Shown in pieces: positions 1-6,361 of a stretch of 7,124 nt of DNA. Under the pieces are notes generated by a model. The model made no database searches, was not told where the DNA came from, and worked only from the letters and a program-made list of their open reading frames with translations. Each line of letters opens with the position of its first letter. Position 1 is the first letter of the stretch. The stretch spans positions 1 through 7,124 of the forward strand of contig JAUUWK010000054.1 of the NCBI GenBank assembly GCA_030589055.1, given 5' to 3'. This DNA comes from Candidatus Bathyarchaeota archaeon. Its GTDB lineage: Archaea > Thermoproteota > Bathyarchaeia > Bathyarchaeales > Bathycorpusculaceae. A program made the translations under genes and the position numbers.

Positions 1-704
1 CCTGCCACCCAAACCGGGGTATCCGTTATCTTCTTGGCCTTTTCTTCACTTGCCATAATTATACATGAAGCCCCATCCGCGTTTGCACAACAGTCAAACA
101 TCCTCAACGGCCTTGCTATAACCCTAGACTTCAAATATTCCTCCAACGTTACTGCCCTTCGATACATAGCCAAAGGATTCAAGAGCGAATATTTTCCGCT
201 TTTGACCTTAACCTTCGCCAGCTGCTCCTCAGTGGTTCCATGTTTTTGCATGTGTGCACGGGCAAACATTGCATAACCAGCTGGCATCATAGTGCCAAAA
301 GGCGACTCCCACTGAATGTCTGCACCCCTACCCATCCTTTCCTGAACCTCTGCCGAAGATATTTCCGACATCTTCTGAAAACCAATCACCGCAACCATGT
401 CGTGAAGCCCAGACTTTATGAAACTGTAACCCACTTTCACTCCAGTACTGCTTGCAGAACATAGAGACTCGGCATAAAATGTCGGCTTGGGGGCGAGACC
501 AAGATATTCAGAGATCAGCCCCGCTGGACTCCTCTGCTTATCATACTCCGGAGCAGAACAAACTATGGAAGCCTCTATCTCCTTAGGCGAGAGATTGATA
601 TCCTCCAGAGAGTCCCTGAAAGCCTCGAAGCACAGCTCGCGGATGTTAATCCCGCAATTTCTGCGAAAAGGGGTTTGGCCGACCCCTACAATTGCAACAC
701 TCAT
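1..704 (-). CDS. Thiolase, SCP2-type (acetyl-CoA C-acyltransferase family), N-terminal part only
   Basis: The gene reads on the minus strand from ATG at 704 and is cut by the left edge of the window. 234 residues are visible, about 60% of the usual length of roughly 390. The start begins with the family-typical MSVAIVGVGQTPF. Cys82 in ESLCSASSTG sits where thiolases carry the nucleophilic, acyl-accepting cysteine. Later FDCCANADGAS (203-213) matches the conserved segment before the C-terminal half; the second catalytic cysteine and the histidines would lie outside the window. A Shine-Dalgarno GAGG ends 8 bases before the ATG. Thiolases of this type join or cleave acyl-CoA with acetyl-CoA. In archaea they serve acetoacetyl-CoA formation for isoprenoids, often beside HMG-CoA synthase and a DUF35 protein, or beta-oxidation-like pathways. 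Lying downstream of etfBA on the same strand favours acyl-CoA metabolism, but that is inference. The family is secure; the substrate is not. Confidence 0.93.
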   Translation of the reverse strand, partial: MSVAIVGVGQTPFRRNCGINIRELCFEAFRDSLEDINLSPKEIEASIVCSAPEYDKQRSPAGLISEYLGLAPKPTFYAESLCSASSTGVKVGYSFIKSGLHDMVAVIGFQKMSEISSAEVQERMGRGADIQWESPFGTMMPAGYAMFARAHMQKHGTTEEQLAKVKVKSGKYSLLNPLAMYRRAVTLEEYLKSRVIARPLRMFDCCANADGASCIIMASEEKAKKITDTPVWVA

Positions 705-739
705 TCCATCTTCCTCTTATGCTGATAAATAGTTAGTCC

Positions 740-747
740 ATATAAAA
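740..747 (-). promoter_or_regulatory. TATA-like box for the thiolase gene
   Basis: On the minus strand the 93-base gap between etfA and the thiolase contains TTTTATAT. Its centre lies about 39 bases before the thiolase ATG, so an archaeal transcript start about 26 bases downstream would fall near 717. That leaves a leader of about 13 bases containing the GAGG ribosome binding site. This suggests the thiolase has its own promoter even if etfBA read-through also occurs. The call rests on motif and spacing only. Confidence 0.4.
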
Positions 748-797
748 TTGCTGCCAAAAGAGCGCGCGAGTAATCCCTTCTTCTTTTCAATTTAGAA

Positions 798-1781
798 CTA
801 CGTCTTTTGTCCTTTTAACTCACATATTTTACTTTGCAACGGAGACAATATTTTAAACATGTCTTCAACAACACCGTAGTCAGAGAAGCTGAATATTGGA
901 GCATTCGGATCCTTGTTTATGGCTATAATCAAGTCCGAATTTTTCATTCCTAAGACATGCTGGAACGCTCCGCTTATTCCAAAGGCAATATAGAGTTTTG
1001 GCTTCACAGTTTTTCCTGAACTGCCTACTTGACGGTCGCTGGGAAGCCAACCCTTATCTACGATTGGGCGTGAACATGCAAGCACTCCTCCAAGGCTTTT
1101 CGCCAATTCCTCTACCGTGGGAATGTTATTTTCGTCCTTTATTCCACGTCCTATTCCAATCAACATGTCTGCAGCAGTTATGTCAACGCCGCCTGGAGGA
1201 GGCAAAACATACCCGATGAAGCGCTTCTTGGTTATTTCCTCCGCAAGCGAAGATGGTTTTTCTATGATTTCTCCATTCATGGCTGGTTTTTGGGCTTCGA
1301 AGGCTGCTTGGCGTATGGTAACAACGTAACTTTCAGCTTTACGGACTCTTGCCCTAACGTTTACTTTGCCGCCGTACATCTGCCTTGTTACAAGGAAGGT
1401 TTCATCATCAAACTCGAGGTCTATGCAGTCTGTTGCAAGAGGCAGCTTCAACGAGGCTGCAAGGCTTGGAGCTAGATCCACACCGAAGGATGTATGTCCT
1501 ATCATTAGTAGTAGTGGCTTATGTTCGTTGATCAGGTTGGATAGCACTCTTTGATAAGCTTCAGAATTGAAGTTTTCCAATTTCGTATCTTCAATAAGCA
1601 GAACCTTTTTCGCGTATTCTGAAAGAGTTCTAGCATGCTCTTTGGCTTCTTTACCTAGTAGCACCACTGTCAAATCCGCGTTTATTTGTTCAGTTAGTTT
1701 TTTGCCCTTTGTCAGCATTTCGAAGGTTATGTCTCTGATTCGTCCCTGTCTATGCTCTGCTAAAACAAATATTTCCGCCAT
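798..1781 (-). CDS. etfA: Electron transfer flavoprotein, alpha subunit
   Basis: This 327-residue protein has the usual EtfA length and two-part layout. Residues 1 to about 190 form the nucleotide-binding-like alpha/beta domain. The C-terminal FAD domain carries the strongly conserved run GRGI (211-214), CSRPIVDKGW (236-245), QVGSSGKTVKP (251-261), AFGISGAFQH (266-275), AINKDPNAPIF (287-297) and Asp301; these hold the alpha-FAD in known ETFs. No N-terminal ferredoxin extension is present. EtfA and EtfB form a soluble heterodimer that carries electrons between flavin dehydrogenases, typically acyl-CoA dehydrogenases, and an acceptor oxidoreductase. The ATG follows the TAA of etfB directly with no spacer, and its GGGGG ribosome binding site (1791-1795) lies inside the last etfB codons, so the pair is surely co-transcribed and probably translationally coupled. 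The HdrA-like and HdrD-like genes nearby are candidate redox partners. Confidence 0.96.
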   Translation of the reverse strand: MAEIFVLAEHRQGRIRDITFEMLTKGKKLTEQINADLTVVLLGKEAKEHARTLSEYAKKVLLIEDTKLENFNSEAYQRVLSNLINEHKPLLLMIGHTSFGVDLAPSLAASLKLPLATDCIDLEFDDETFLVTRQMYGGKVNVRARVRKAESYVVTIRQAAFEAQKPAMNGEIIEKPSSLAEEITKKRFIGYVLPPPGGVDITAADMLIGIGRGIKDENNIPTVEELAKSLGGVLACSRPIVDKGWLPSDRQVGSSGKTVKPKLYIAFGISGAFQHVLGMKNSDLIIAINKDPNAPIFSFSDYGVVEDMFKILSPLQSKICELKGQKT

Positions 1782-2585
1782 TTATATCAGCCCCCTTGAT
1801 TTGATGATTTCAACAATTTTAGCTGCAATCTCTTCAGGGGTTCCCTTAATGAATTCCGCCTGTTTCTCCACTGGAGGCACAAACATGCTCTCTATCTTTA
1901 TCCAAGAACCTGCTTCTCCAACATCGTTTTCGCTTAAGCCTATGTCAGCCAAGCCTAGAACCTTTATCTCCTTCTTCATGGCTTTTCTAATGCCCAAGAT
2001 AGAAACATATCTCGGCTCATTTATCCCCGTCTGAACCGTGAGAACGGCAGGCAACTCCACCTCAACTGCTTCTTCCAAACCTCCTTCCAGTTCGCGGTTA
2101 ACTTTGGCCACACCCTCGCCTAACTCGATTTTCTTAACCATTGTCGCATGAGGAATTCTAAGCAATTCCGCAAGTATAGGTCCAACCATTGTGCAGCCGT
2201 CGTCGCCAGCTAGAGCACCAGTCAATACCAAGTCGAAAGGCAAACCCTTAATCGCATTGTGCAAAATTTTCGCAATGGCATAACCATCAGAACCTCCAAA
2301 CGTTGCATCAGTTAGTCTTATAGCTTTGTCTGCTCCTCTGGCTAAGCACTTTCTCAAGGTGCTATCGGCATCTTCCGGACCCACAGTTACTGCTATAACT
2401 GAACCTCCAAACTTTTCTTTAACGCGAACTGCTTCCTCTAAAGCGTAGTCATCGCATTCATTAATGTCAAAAACCAGTCCAGCCTTTTCTATAGCCTTCC
2501 CAGTAGAGTCAATCTTTATTTCTGCTTCAGCCGTTTCCGGAACATGCTTAACACAAACAATAATATTCAAGCCTCTTTCCGCCAA
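1782..2585 (-). CDS. etfB: Electron transfer flavoprotein, beta subunit
   Basis: This 267-residue protein matches EtfB throughout. It has the N-terminal strand NIIVCVKHVPET (7-18), NECDDYALEEAVRVKE (42-57), GPEDADSTLRKCLARGADKA (69-88), AGDDGCTMVGP (126-136) in the nucleotide-binding region, and the family signature REVELEGG-like segment at 164-169 followed by LPAVLTVQTGINEPRY (178-193). The DDGCTMVGP segment resembles the DGDTxQVGP type of bacterial and archaeal FixA/bifurcating ETFs more than human ETF-beta, but sequence alone cannot say whether the site holds FAD or AMP. The start is uncertain and is not ATG: TTG at 2585 gives the longest form, just downstream of an in-frame TAA. TTG at 2570 (residue 6) would give MNIIVCVKHVPET, the usual EtfB N terminus, and overlaps the stop of a small upstream frame. 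It heads the etfBA pair. Confidence 0.95.
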   Translation of the reverse strand: MAERGLNIIVCVKHVPETAEAEIKIDSTGKAIEKAGLVFDINECDDYALEEAVRVKEKFGGSVIAVTVGPEDADSTLRKCLARGADKAIRLTDATFGGSDGYAIAKILHNAIKGLPFDLVLTGALAGDDGCTMVGPILAELLRIPHATMVKKIELGEGVAKVNRELEGGLEEAVEVELPAVLTVQTGINEPRYVSILGIRKAMKKEIKVLGLADIGLSENDVGEAGSWIKIESMFVPPVEKQAEFIKGTPEEIAAKIVEIIKSRGLI

Positions 2586-2644
2586 ATTCCAAATCTCTGT
2601 TCGACGTTATTACCTTTTCCGTTTATTTCCCAATCAATCTCCAT
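2567..2644 (-). CDS. Possible 25-codon leader frame overlapping the etfB start
   Basis: An ATG at 2644 opens a 25-residue frame (MEIDWEINGKGNN, then VEQRFGIWRKEA). Its TGA shares two bases with the TTG at 2570, the alternative start of etfB, in a TTGA overlap of the kind seen in translational coupling. A TATA-like ACTATAAC (2664-2671, minus) is centred about 24 bases before the ATG, which would allow a leaderless transcript. No Shine-Dalgarno is visible. The same frame stays open upstream to 2758 without another ATG, GTG or TTG start, so it could instead be the tail of a decayed gene, or chance. I do not recognise the product. Confidence 0.25.
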   Translation of the reverse strand: MEIDWEINGKGNNVEQRFGIWRKEA

Positions 2645-2648
2645 ATAA
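2643..2648 (-). promoter_or_regulatory. Candidate TATA box for etfBA
   Basis: GATTATATGG on the minus strand contains TTATAT, centred about 60 bases before the TTG at 2585. It predicts a transcript start near 2619 and a leader of about 35 bases. A second TATA-like element, ACTATAAC at 2664-2671, is an equally plausible choice. The 201-base gap after the HdrA-like gene makes a separate promoter for etfBA likely, but which box is used cannot be told from sequence. Confidence 0.3.
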
Positions 2649-2786
2649 TCTTTGTCGTCAAATGTTATAGTATGCTTTGAAAAGCGCGCACACGACGAAT
2701 CTTTGAAGAAAAACCAGGTTTCAATGTTGAAAGCTATCAGGAGGTCTAGGATTTTTGCTTACGAAAATCTCCTGCAGTTTAAGTTC

Positions 2787-5192
2787 TTATTCACTTAGAA
2801 TCTTCTGTTTAATGGTGTCGCGTTTTTCTGCGGGTAGGGGGCCGAATTTTTTGATTCTTTCAGTAAATTTTATGAAGAGGTCTGCGGCTTTCTTGTAAAC
2901 TGGGAGTGGCACATAACTATAGCGAACTCGCATGCTTTTGATATCAACTTCTGCTAGTGAACGCCCCATTTCCATCATCCGTTTCTTTGTAAACTTTTCA
3001 TCTACATCTTGCTGCCCCTCAATCACTAAGATGCCATCAGCTCCAAAAGCAAAAGCGTAAAGCAAATGTTTAAAGCCTAAGATGGCTGTTGAAGGAACAG
3101 GCACAATTCGGATGTTTTCTGGATAGTTGACACGATCAAGTCCAAGGAAGTCCATACCTGTATATCCAACATTTTTTTCAACAAAGGCAACTATCCTAAC
3201 TTCGTCAGGTGCCTTATCCATAAGCACACCCTTCAAATGGGCGATTATCTGCTTAGTTGTTGAATTCTTAAAGTCAATAGCCTCCCTAGGACAGACAGGT
3301 ATGCATGCACCGCAGCCAGTGCACATGAAAGGGTTGATTTTGGCTTTTCCCTCTTGCATGGTTATGGCGTTCACTGAACACGTTTGGATACAAACGCCAC
3401 AGCCATCACATAACTCTTGGATTACATAGGCTTTTTCAGGACTTGTGCTAATGTATTCATCTTTGAGGAATAGGGAAGCCTTGGCAGCAGCTCCCAAAGC
3501 GTCAGAAACCGTGTCACGAACATCCTTTGGACTTAGGGCGCATCCGCATGCAAAAATTCCTGTAATCAGCGAGTCAACAGGGTCAAGTTTCGGATGCTTC
3601 TCTTGTACAAAGCCATCTTCACCCAAAGAAAGCCTCATTTTTTCCGCAAGTTCCTTAAGCCCAGAAGGTGAAACCATAGCCGTAGCCAAAGCAACCAAAT
3701 CAAATTCCTGTTCCGCCACGTTACCAGTCAAAGTATCTTCAGCCAAGACAACAAGTTTACCATTTCTATTTTTCCAGACTTCCGCTACTTTGCCTCTCAC
3801 AAAGACAACCCCCGCTTCCTCGTCTCGCCAATAAAGCTCCTCATAGCCCTTGCCCGTAGCCCTAATATCCGTATAGTAAATGTAAACGTCTATTCCAAGC
3901 ATCTTCTTAAGCACAAAAGCCTGCTTCAAAGCATACATACAACAAATACGGCTGCAATAAGGAATATGATTTTTATCACGTGAACCAGCACAGAGAACTA
4001 TAGCCATTTTTCTGACGTCACTGCCATCAGCCCTCTTCACATAACCACCCGTTGGACCAGAAGCTGAAATAAGCCTCTCCAAATCCAACATAGTTATGAC
4101 ATCTTTGTAGACGTCATATCCATAATTCTCAAGCTTTCGAGCGTCATAAAGCTCATAACCCGTAGCCATAAGGATCGCGCCTACAATTAAGTCAATTGTT
4201 TTTCCCTTATCTTCTAAGTCTATGGCTTTGGATGGACAAAGTTGTTCGCATTTTCCACATTTCGTGCAAGCGTTAAAGTCTATTACATATGCGGACGGAA
4301 CAGCCTGCGGAAACTCTATGTAAGCTGCTTTTCTCTTAGACAAACCTTCATTAAATTCATCTGAAACCGTCACTGGACACACCTTTGTGCATACACCACA
4401 GCTTCTGCATGTATCAACATCCACGCCTCTAGGTTTCATGAAAACCTTCACATTGAAGTTGCCCGGACGCCCACTAACATCTTGAACCTCAGCATAAGTA
4501 AGTAGACTCACGTTTGGGTTTCTTCCAACCTCAGCCATTCGCGGAGTAAGAATGCACTGAGCACAATCAAGTGTTGGAAAAACCTTAGTCAACTTTGCCA
4601 TGTTACCCCCTATGCTCGGCTTTCTCTCCACAATATGAACTTTAAAGCCTAAATAGCCGAGTTCGAGAGCTGCAGTTATTCCCGCTATGCCTCCGCCTAT
4701 AATTAGGATCTCTCTTGAGCTTTTTTCACTTATGGTTTCTAAAGGTTCAAGTTCCCGACTTCGCCTATAACCGCCTCTAATCAGGGTTATGGCTTTTTTT
4801 GTGGCTTCCGCCGATGCCTGTGGACCGTGAGACCATGAACACTGCTCCCTTATGTTTACAAACTCAAGCATGTAGGGATTCAAGCCCGCACGTTCTAGAA
4901 CGCTTTGAAAAGTGGCAAGATGCATTCTCGGCGTGCAGCTGGCAACCACGACTCTGTCCAAGTCATTCTTTTTTATTGCGTCAATTATCATTTCTTGAGC
5001 TGGTTTTGAACACAAGTATTTGTGATATTTTGCTACGACAACTCCTTCCCATTTTTTGGCAGCTTCAATAACGACCTTCACATCCACAACGTCGCCTATG
5101 TTTCCCCCGCACTCGCAGACAAAAATGCCGGTTCTCGATGGGTTTTTCTCCATTAAAGGCAATCTCCAGTTTCCTTGGTTATTTTGATTCAT
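2787..5192 (-). CDS. hdrA: HdrA-like FAD/iron-sulfur protein with C-terminal MvhD-like domain lacking cluster cysteines
   Basis: This 801-residue protein is longer than ordinary HdrA (about 650) because of a C-terminal fusion. In order: an HdrA N-terminal domain with FVCECGGNIG (24-33), Cys61, Cys86 and Cys118; a thioredoxin-reductase-like FAD domain with GGGIAG (166-171) and Glu189; the HdrA-specific TLDCAQCILTPRM (207-219); an inserted two-cluster ferredoxin (Cys262/265/268/272 and 309/312/315/319); CAGSRD with PYCSRICCMY (401-420); and a second two-cluster ferredoxin (Cys595/598/601/605 and 624/627/630/634). Residues about 665-785 align by eye with MvhD (RIVAF, YPENIRIVPV, FGADGILVIEG), but no cysteine occurs after Cys634. 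HdrA is the flavin site of electron bifurcation in heterodisulfide reductase and related complexes. The outermost ATG is given. Met14 (5153) is a likely true start: a GGAG lies 10 bases upstream, and the HdrA homology begins just after it. The gene is divergent from the HdrD-like gene and upstream of etfBA. The native partners are unproven. Confidence 0.93.
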   Translation of the reverse strand: MNQNNQGNWRLPLMEKNPSRTGIFVCECGGNIGDVVDVKVVIEAAKKWEGVVVAKYHKYLCSKPAQEMIIDAIKKNDLDRVVVASCTPRMHLATFQSVLERAGLNPYMLEFVNIREQCSWSHGPQASAEATKKAITLIRGGYRRSRELEPLETISEKSSREILIIGGGIAGITAALELGYLGFKVHIVERKPSIGGNMAKLTKVFPTLDCAQCILTPRMAEVGRNPNVSLLTYAEVQDVSGRPGNFNVKVFMKPRGVDVDTCRSCGVCTKVCPVTVSDEFNEGLSKRKAAYIEFPQAVPSAYVIDFNACTKCGKCEQLCPSKAIDLEDKGKTIDLIVGAILMATGYELYDARKLENYGYDVYKDVITMLDLERLISASGPTGGYVKRADGSDVRKMAIVLCAGSRDKNHIPYCSRICCMYALKQAFVLKKMLGIDVYIYYTDIRATGKGYEELYWRDEEAGVVFVRGKVAEVWKNRNGKLVVLAEDTLTGNVAEQEFDLVALATAMVSPSGLKELAEKMRLSLGEDGFVQEKHPKLDPVDSLITGIFACGCALSPKDVRDTVSDALGAAAKASLFLKDEYISTSPEKAYVIQELCDGCGVCIQTCSVNAITMQEGKAKINPFMCTGCGACIPVCPREAIDFKNSTTKQIIAHLKGVLMDKAPDEVRIVAFVEKNVGYTGMDFLGLDRVNYPENIRIVPVPSTAILGFKHLLYAFAFGADGILVIEGQQDVDEKFTKKRMMEMGRSLAEVDIKSMRVRYSYVPLPVYKKAADLFIKFTERIKKFGPLPAEKRDTIKQKILSE

Positions 5193-5206
5193 ACTGAGGA
5201 AAACGC

Positions 5207-5214
5207 TTAAAAAA
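5207..5214. promoter_or_regulatory. Shared A/T-rich TATA element between the divergent hdrA and HdrD-like genes
   Basis: TTAAAAAA on the plus strand (TTTTTTAA on minus) is preceded on the plus strand by the purine-rich GAGGAAAAC, which resembles a BRE. Reading plus, the predicted transcript start near 5236 gives a 15-base leader with GTGA (5240-5243) 8 bases before the ATG at 5252. Reading minus, the predicted start near 5184 falls after the ATG at 5192 and before Met14 at 5153, which favours Met14 for the HdrA-like protein. Whether one box serves both directions is inference. Confidence 0.4.
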
Positions 5215-5216
5215 CC

Positions 5217-5243
5217 TTACGTTCCCATTTTAGCCAAACGTGA
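5217..5243. repeat. Imperfect inverted repeat in the divergent promoter region
   Basis: TTACGTT (5217-5223) and AACGTGA (5237-5243) are inverted copies with one mismatch, separated by 13 bases. The repeat lies next to the shared TATA element and covers the predicted plus-strand transcript start and ribosome binding site. The size and place would suit a dimeric repressor operator controlling the HdrD-like gene. The arms are short and chance is possible. Confidence 0.25.
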
Positions 5244-5251
5244 CGTAGAAA

Positions 5252-6361
5252 ATGAATGCTCAGGAGCTTGTTCAAAAACATAAGTTGCTTGAATGCATCC
5301 AATGTGGAATGTGCACCGGAAGTTGCCCGGTTTCCAGAAAAACAAACTTAAACATTAGACAGTACATGCGAGAAGTCGCCCTCACAGGCAAGTTAACTAT
5401 ACACCCACAAAACGAGTTGTGGAGCTGCACAACCTGTTCAACATGCGGCATCCGATGCCCAAAGGAATTAAACCCATACGAGTTTTTAATAGACATTCGA
5501 AGCCTCGCAGTTGAGGAAGGCCAAATTGCACCTACAATTCGAGATGCGTTGGAAAGCATCTTTAAAAATGGTAACCCTTGGGGAAGGATAAGGAGCAAAA
5601 GGTCTGAGTGGGCTCAAGACTTAAACGTCAAGCACATCTCACAGGGCGCTGAAATTCTCTATTTCGTCGGCTGCACACCAGCTTATGATCCAAGGGTACA
5701 GAGTGTAGCGAAAAGTCTTGTGAAATGTTTTGAAAAGGCCGGAGTGCACTTTGGAATTTTGGGCGATGAGGAAAACTGTTGCGGAAGCGAAGTTTACGGG
5801 ATGGGTGAAAAGGGCTTATTCGAATTTCTAGTTGAGGAGAACATGAAAATCTTCAAAAAATACAACGTAAAACAAGTCGTTACGAGTTGTCCACACGCCT
5901 TCCATGCTTTCAAAAACCGATATGAACAGAAAAGCTTCGAAGTTCTGCATTACACACAAATGCTTGCTAATCTTGTCGAAAATGGAAAACTTACATTTTC
6001 AAAGGAAGTGAGCAAAAAAGTCATCTATCACGACCCGTGCTTCTTGGGTAAGCAAAATGGTATCTATGATGAACCTAGAAAGGTTATTGAAAGCGTACCA
6101 GGCGTAACACCGCTGGAGTTCGACCGTTCAAGATCGCGAAGCCTCTGCTGCGAAGGAGGTGGAGGAAGAATGTGGATTGACGTTCCTGGGGAACGCCTAT
6201 CAGAAATCCGCATAAGTGACGCTGTAGAATCCGGAGCAGAAATATTGGCGACTGCTTGTCCCTTCTGTCTCTTAACTCTAGAAGACGCTGTCAAAACTAC
6301 AGGATTCGAAGGGAAAATTCAGATCTTGGATGTAGCAGAACTGCTCGCACTTGCTCTGTAG
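5252..6361 (+). CDS. HdrD-like iron-sulfur oxidoreductase (HdrC-type ferredoxin plus two CCG domains)
   Basis: This 369-residue soluble protein begins with an HdrC-like domain holding two [4Fe-4S] motifs (Cys15/18/21/25 in CIQCGMCTGSCP and Cys59/62/65/69 in CTTCSTCGIRCP). Two CCG domains follow. The first has Cys141, Cys176-Cys177 and Cys213, but Ala216 (codon GCC) replaces the last expected cysteine of C-x2-C. The second is complete: Cys263, Cys299-Cys300, Cys336 and Cys339. In HdrB such cysteines bind non-cubane [4Fe-4S] clusters that reduce a disulfide. The layout matches HdrD and the HdrD-like proteins that accompany ETF or lactate and glycolate oxidases. No membrane segment and no HdrE-type cytochrome gene is seen. 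Start: ATG with GTGA 8 bases upstream. It is transcribed away from the HdrA-like gene, so the two could be co-regulated from their shared 59-base gap. The natural acceptor (CoM-S-S-CoB, another disulfide, a quinone or ferredoxin) is unknown. Confidence 0.93.
   Translation: MNAQELVQKHKLLECIQCGMCTGSCPVSRKTNLNIRQYMREVALTGKLTIHPQNELWSCTTCSTCGIRCPKELNPYEFLIDIRSLAVEEGQIAPTIRDALESIFKNGNPWGRIRSKRSEWAQDLNVKHISQGAEILYFVGCTPAYDPRVQSVAKSLVKCFEKAGVHFGILGDEENCCGSEVYGMGEKGLFEFLVEENMKIFKKYNVKQVVTSCPHAFHAFKNRYEQKSFEVLHYTQMLANLVENGKLTFSKEVSKKVIYHDPCFLGKQNGIYDEPRKVIESVPGVTPLEFDRSRSRSLCCEGGGGRMWIDVPGERLSEIRISDAVESGAEILATACPFCLLTLEDAVKTTGFEGKIQILDVAELLALAL

Noticed and set aside
34..732. Three plus-strand open frames of 74-81 codons
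   Set aside because: They lie opposite the thiolase gene, whose minus-strand translation matches a known family throughout. They are antisense shadows.
1567..2034. Plus-strand open frame of 155 codons across the etfA/etfB junction
   Set aside because: It is antisense to two well-supported genes. Its serine-rich, low-complexity composition is typical of antisense frames.
3445..3834. Plus-strand open frame of 129 codons inside the HdrA-like gene
   Set aside because: It is antisense to conserved HdrA domains, is rich in serine and threonine, and shows no family features.
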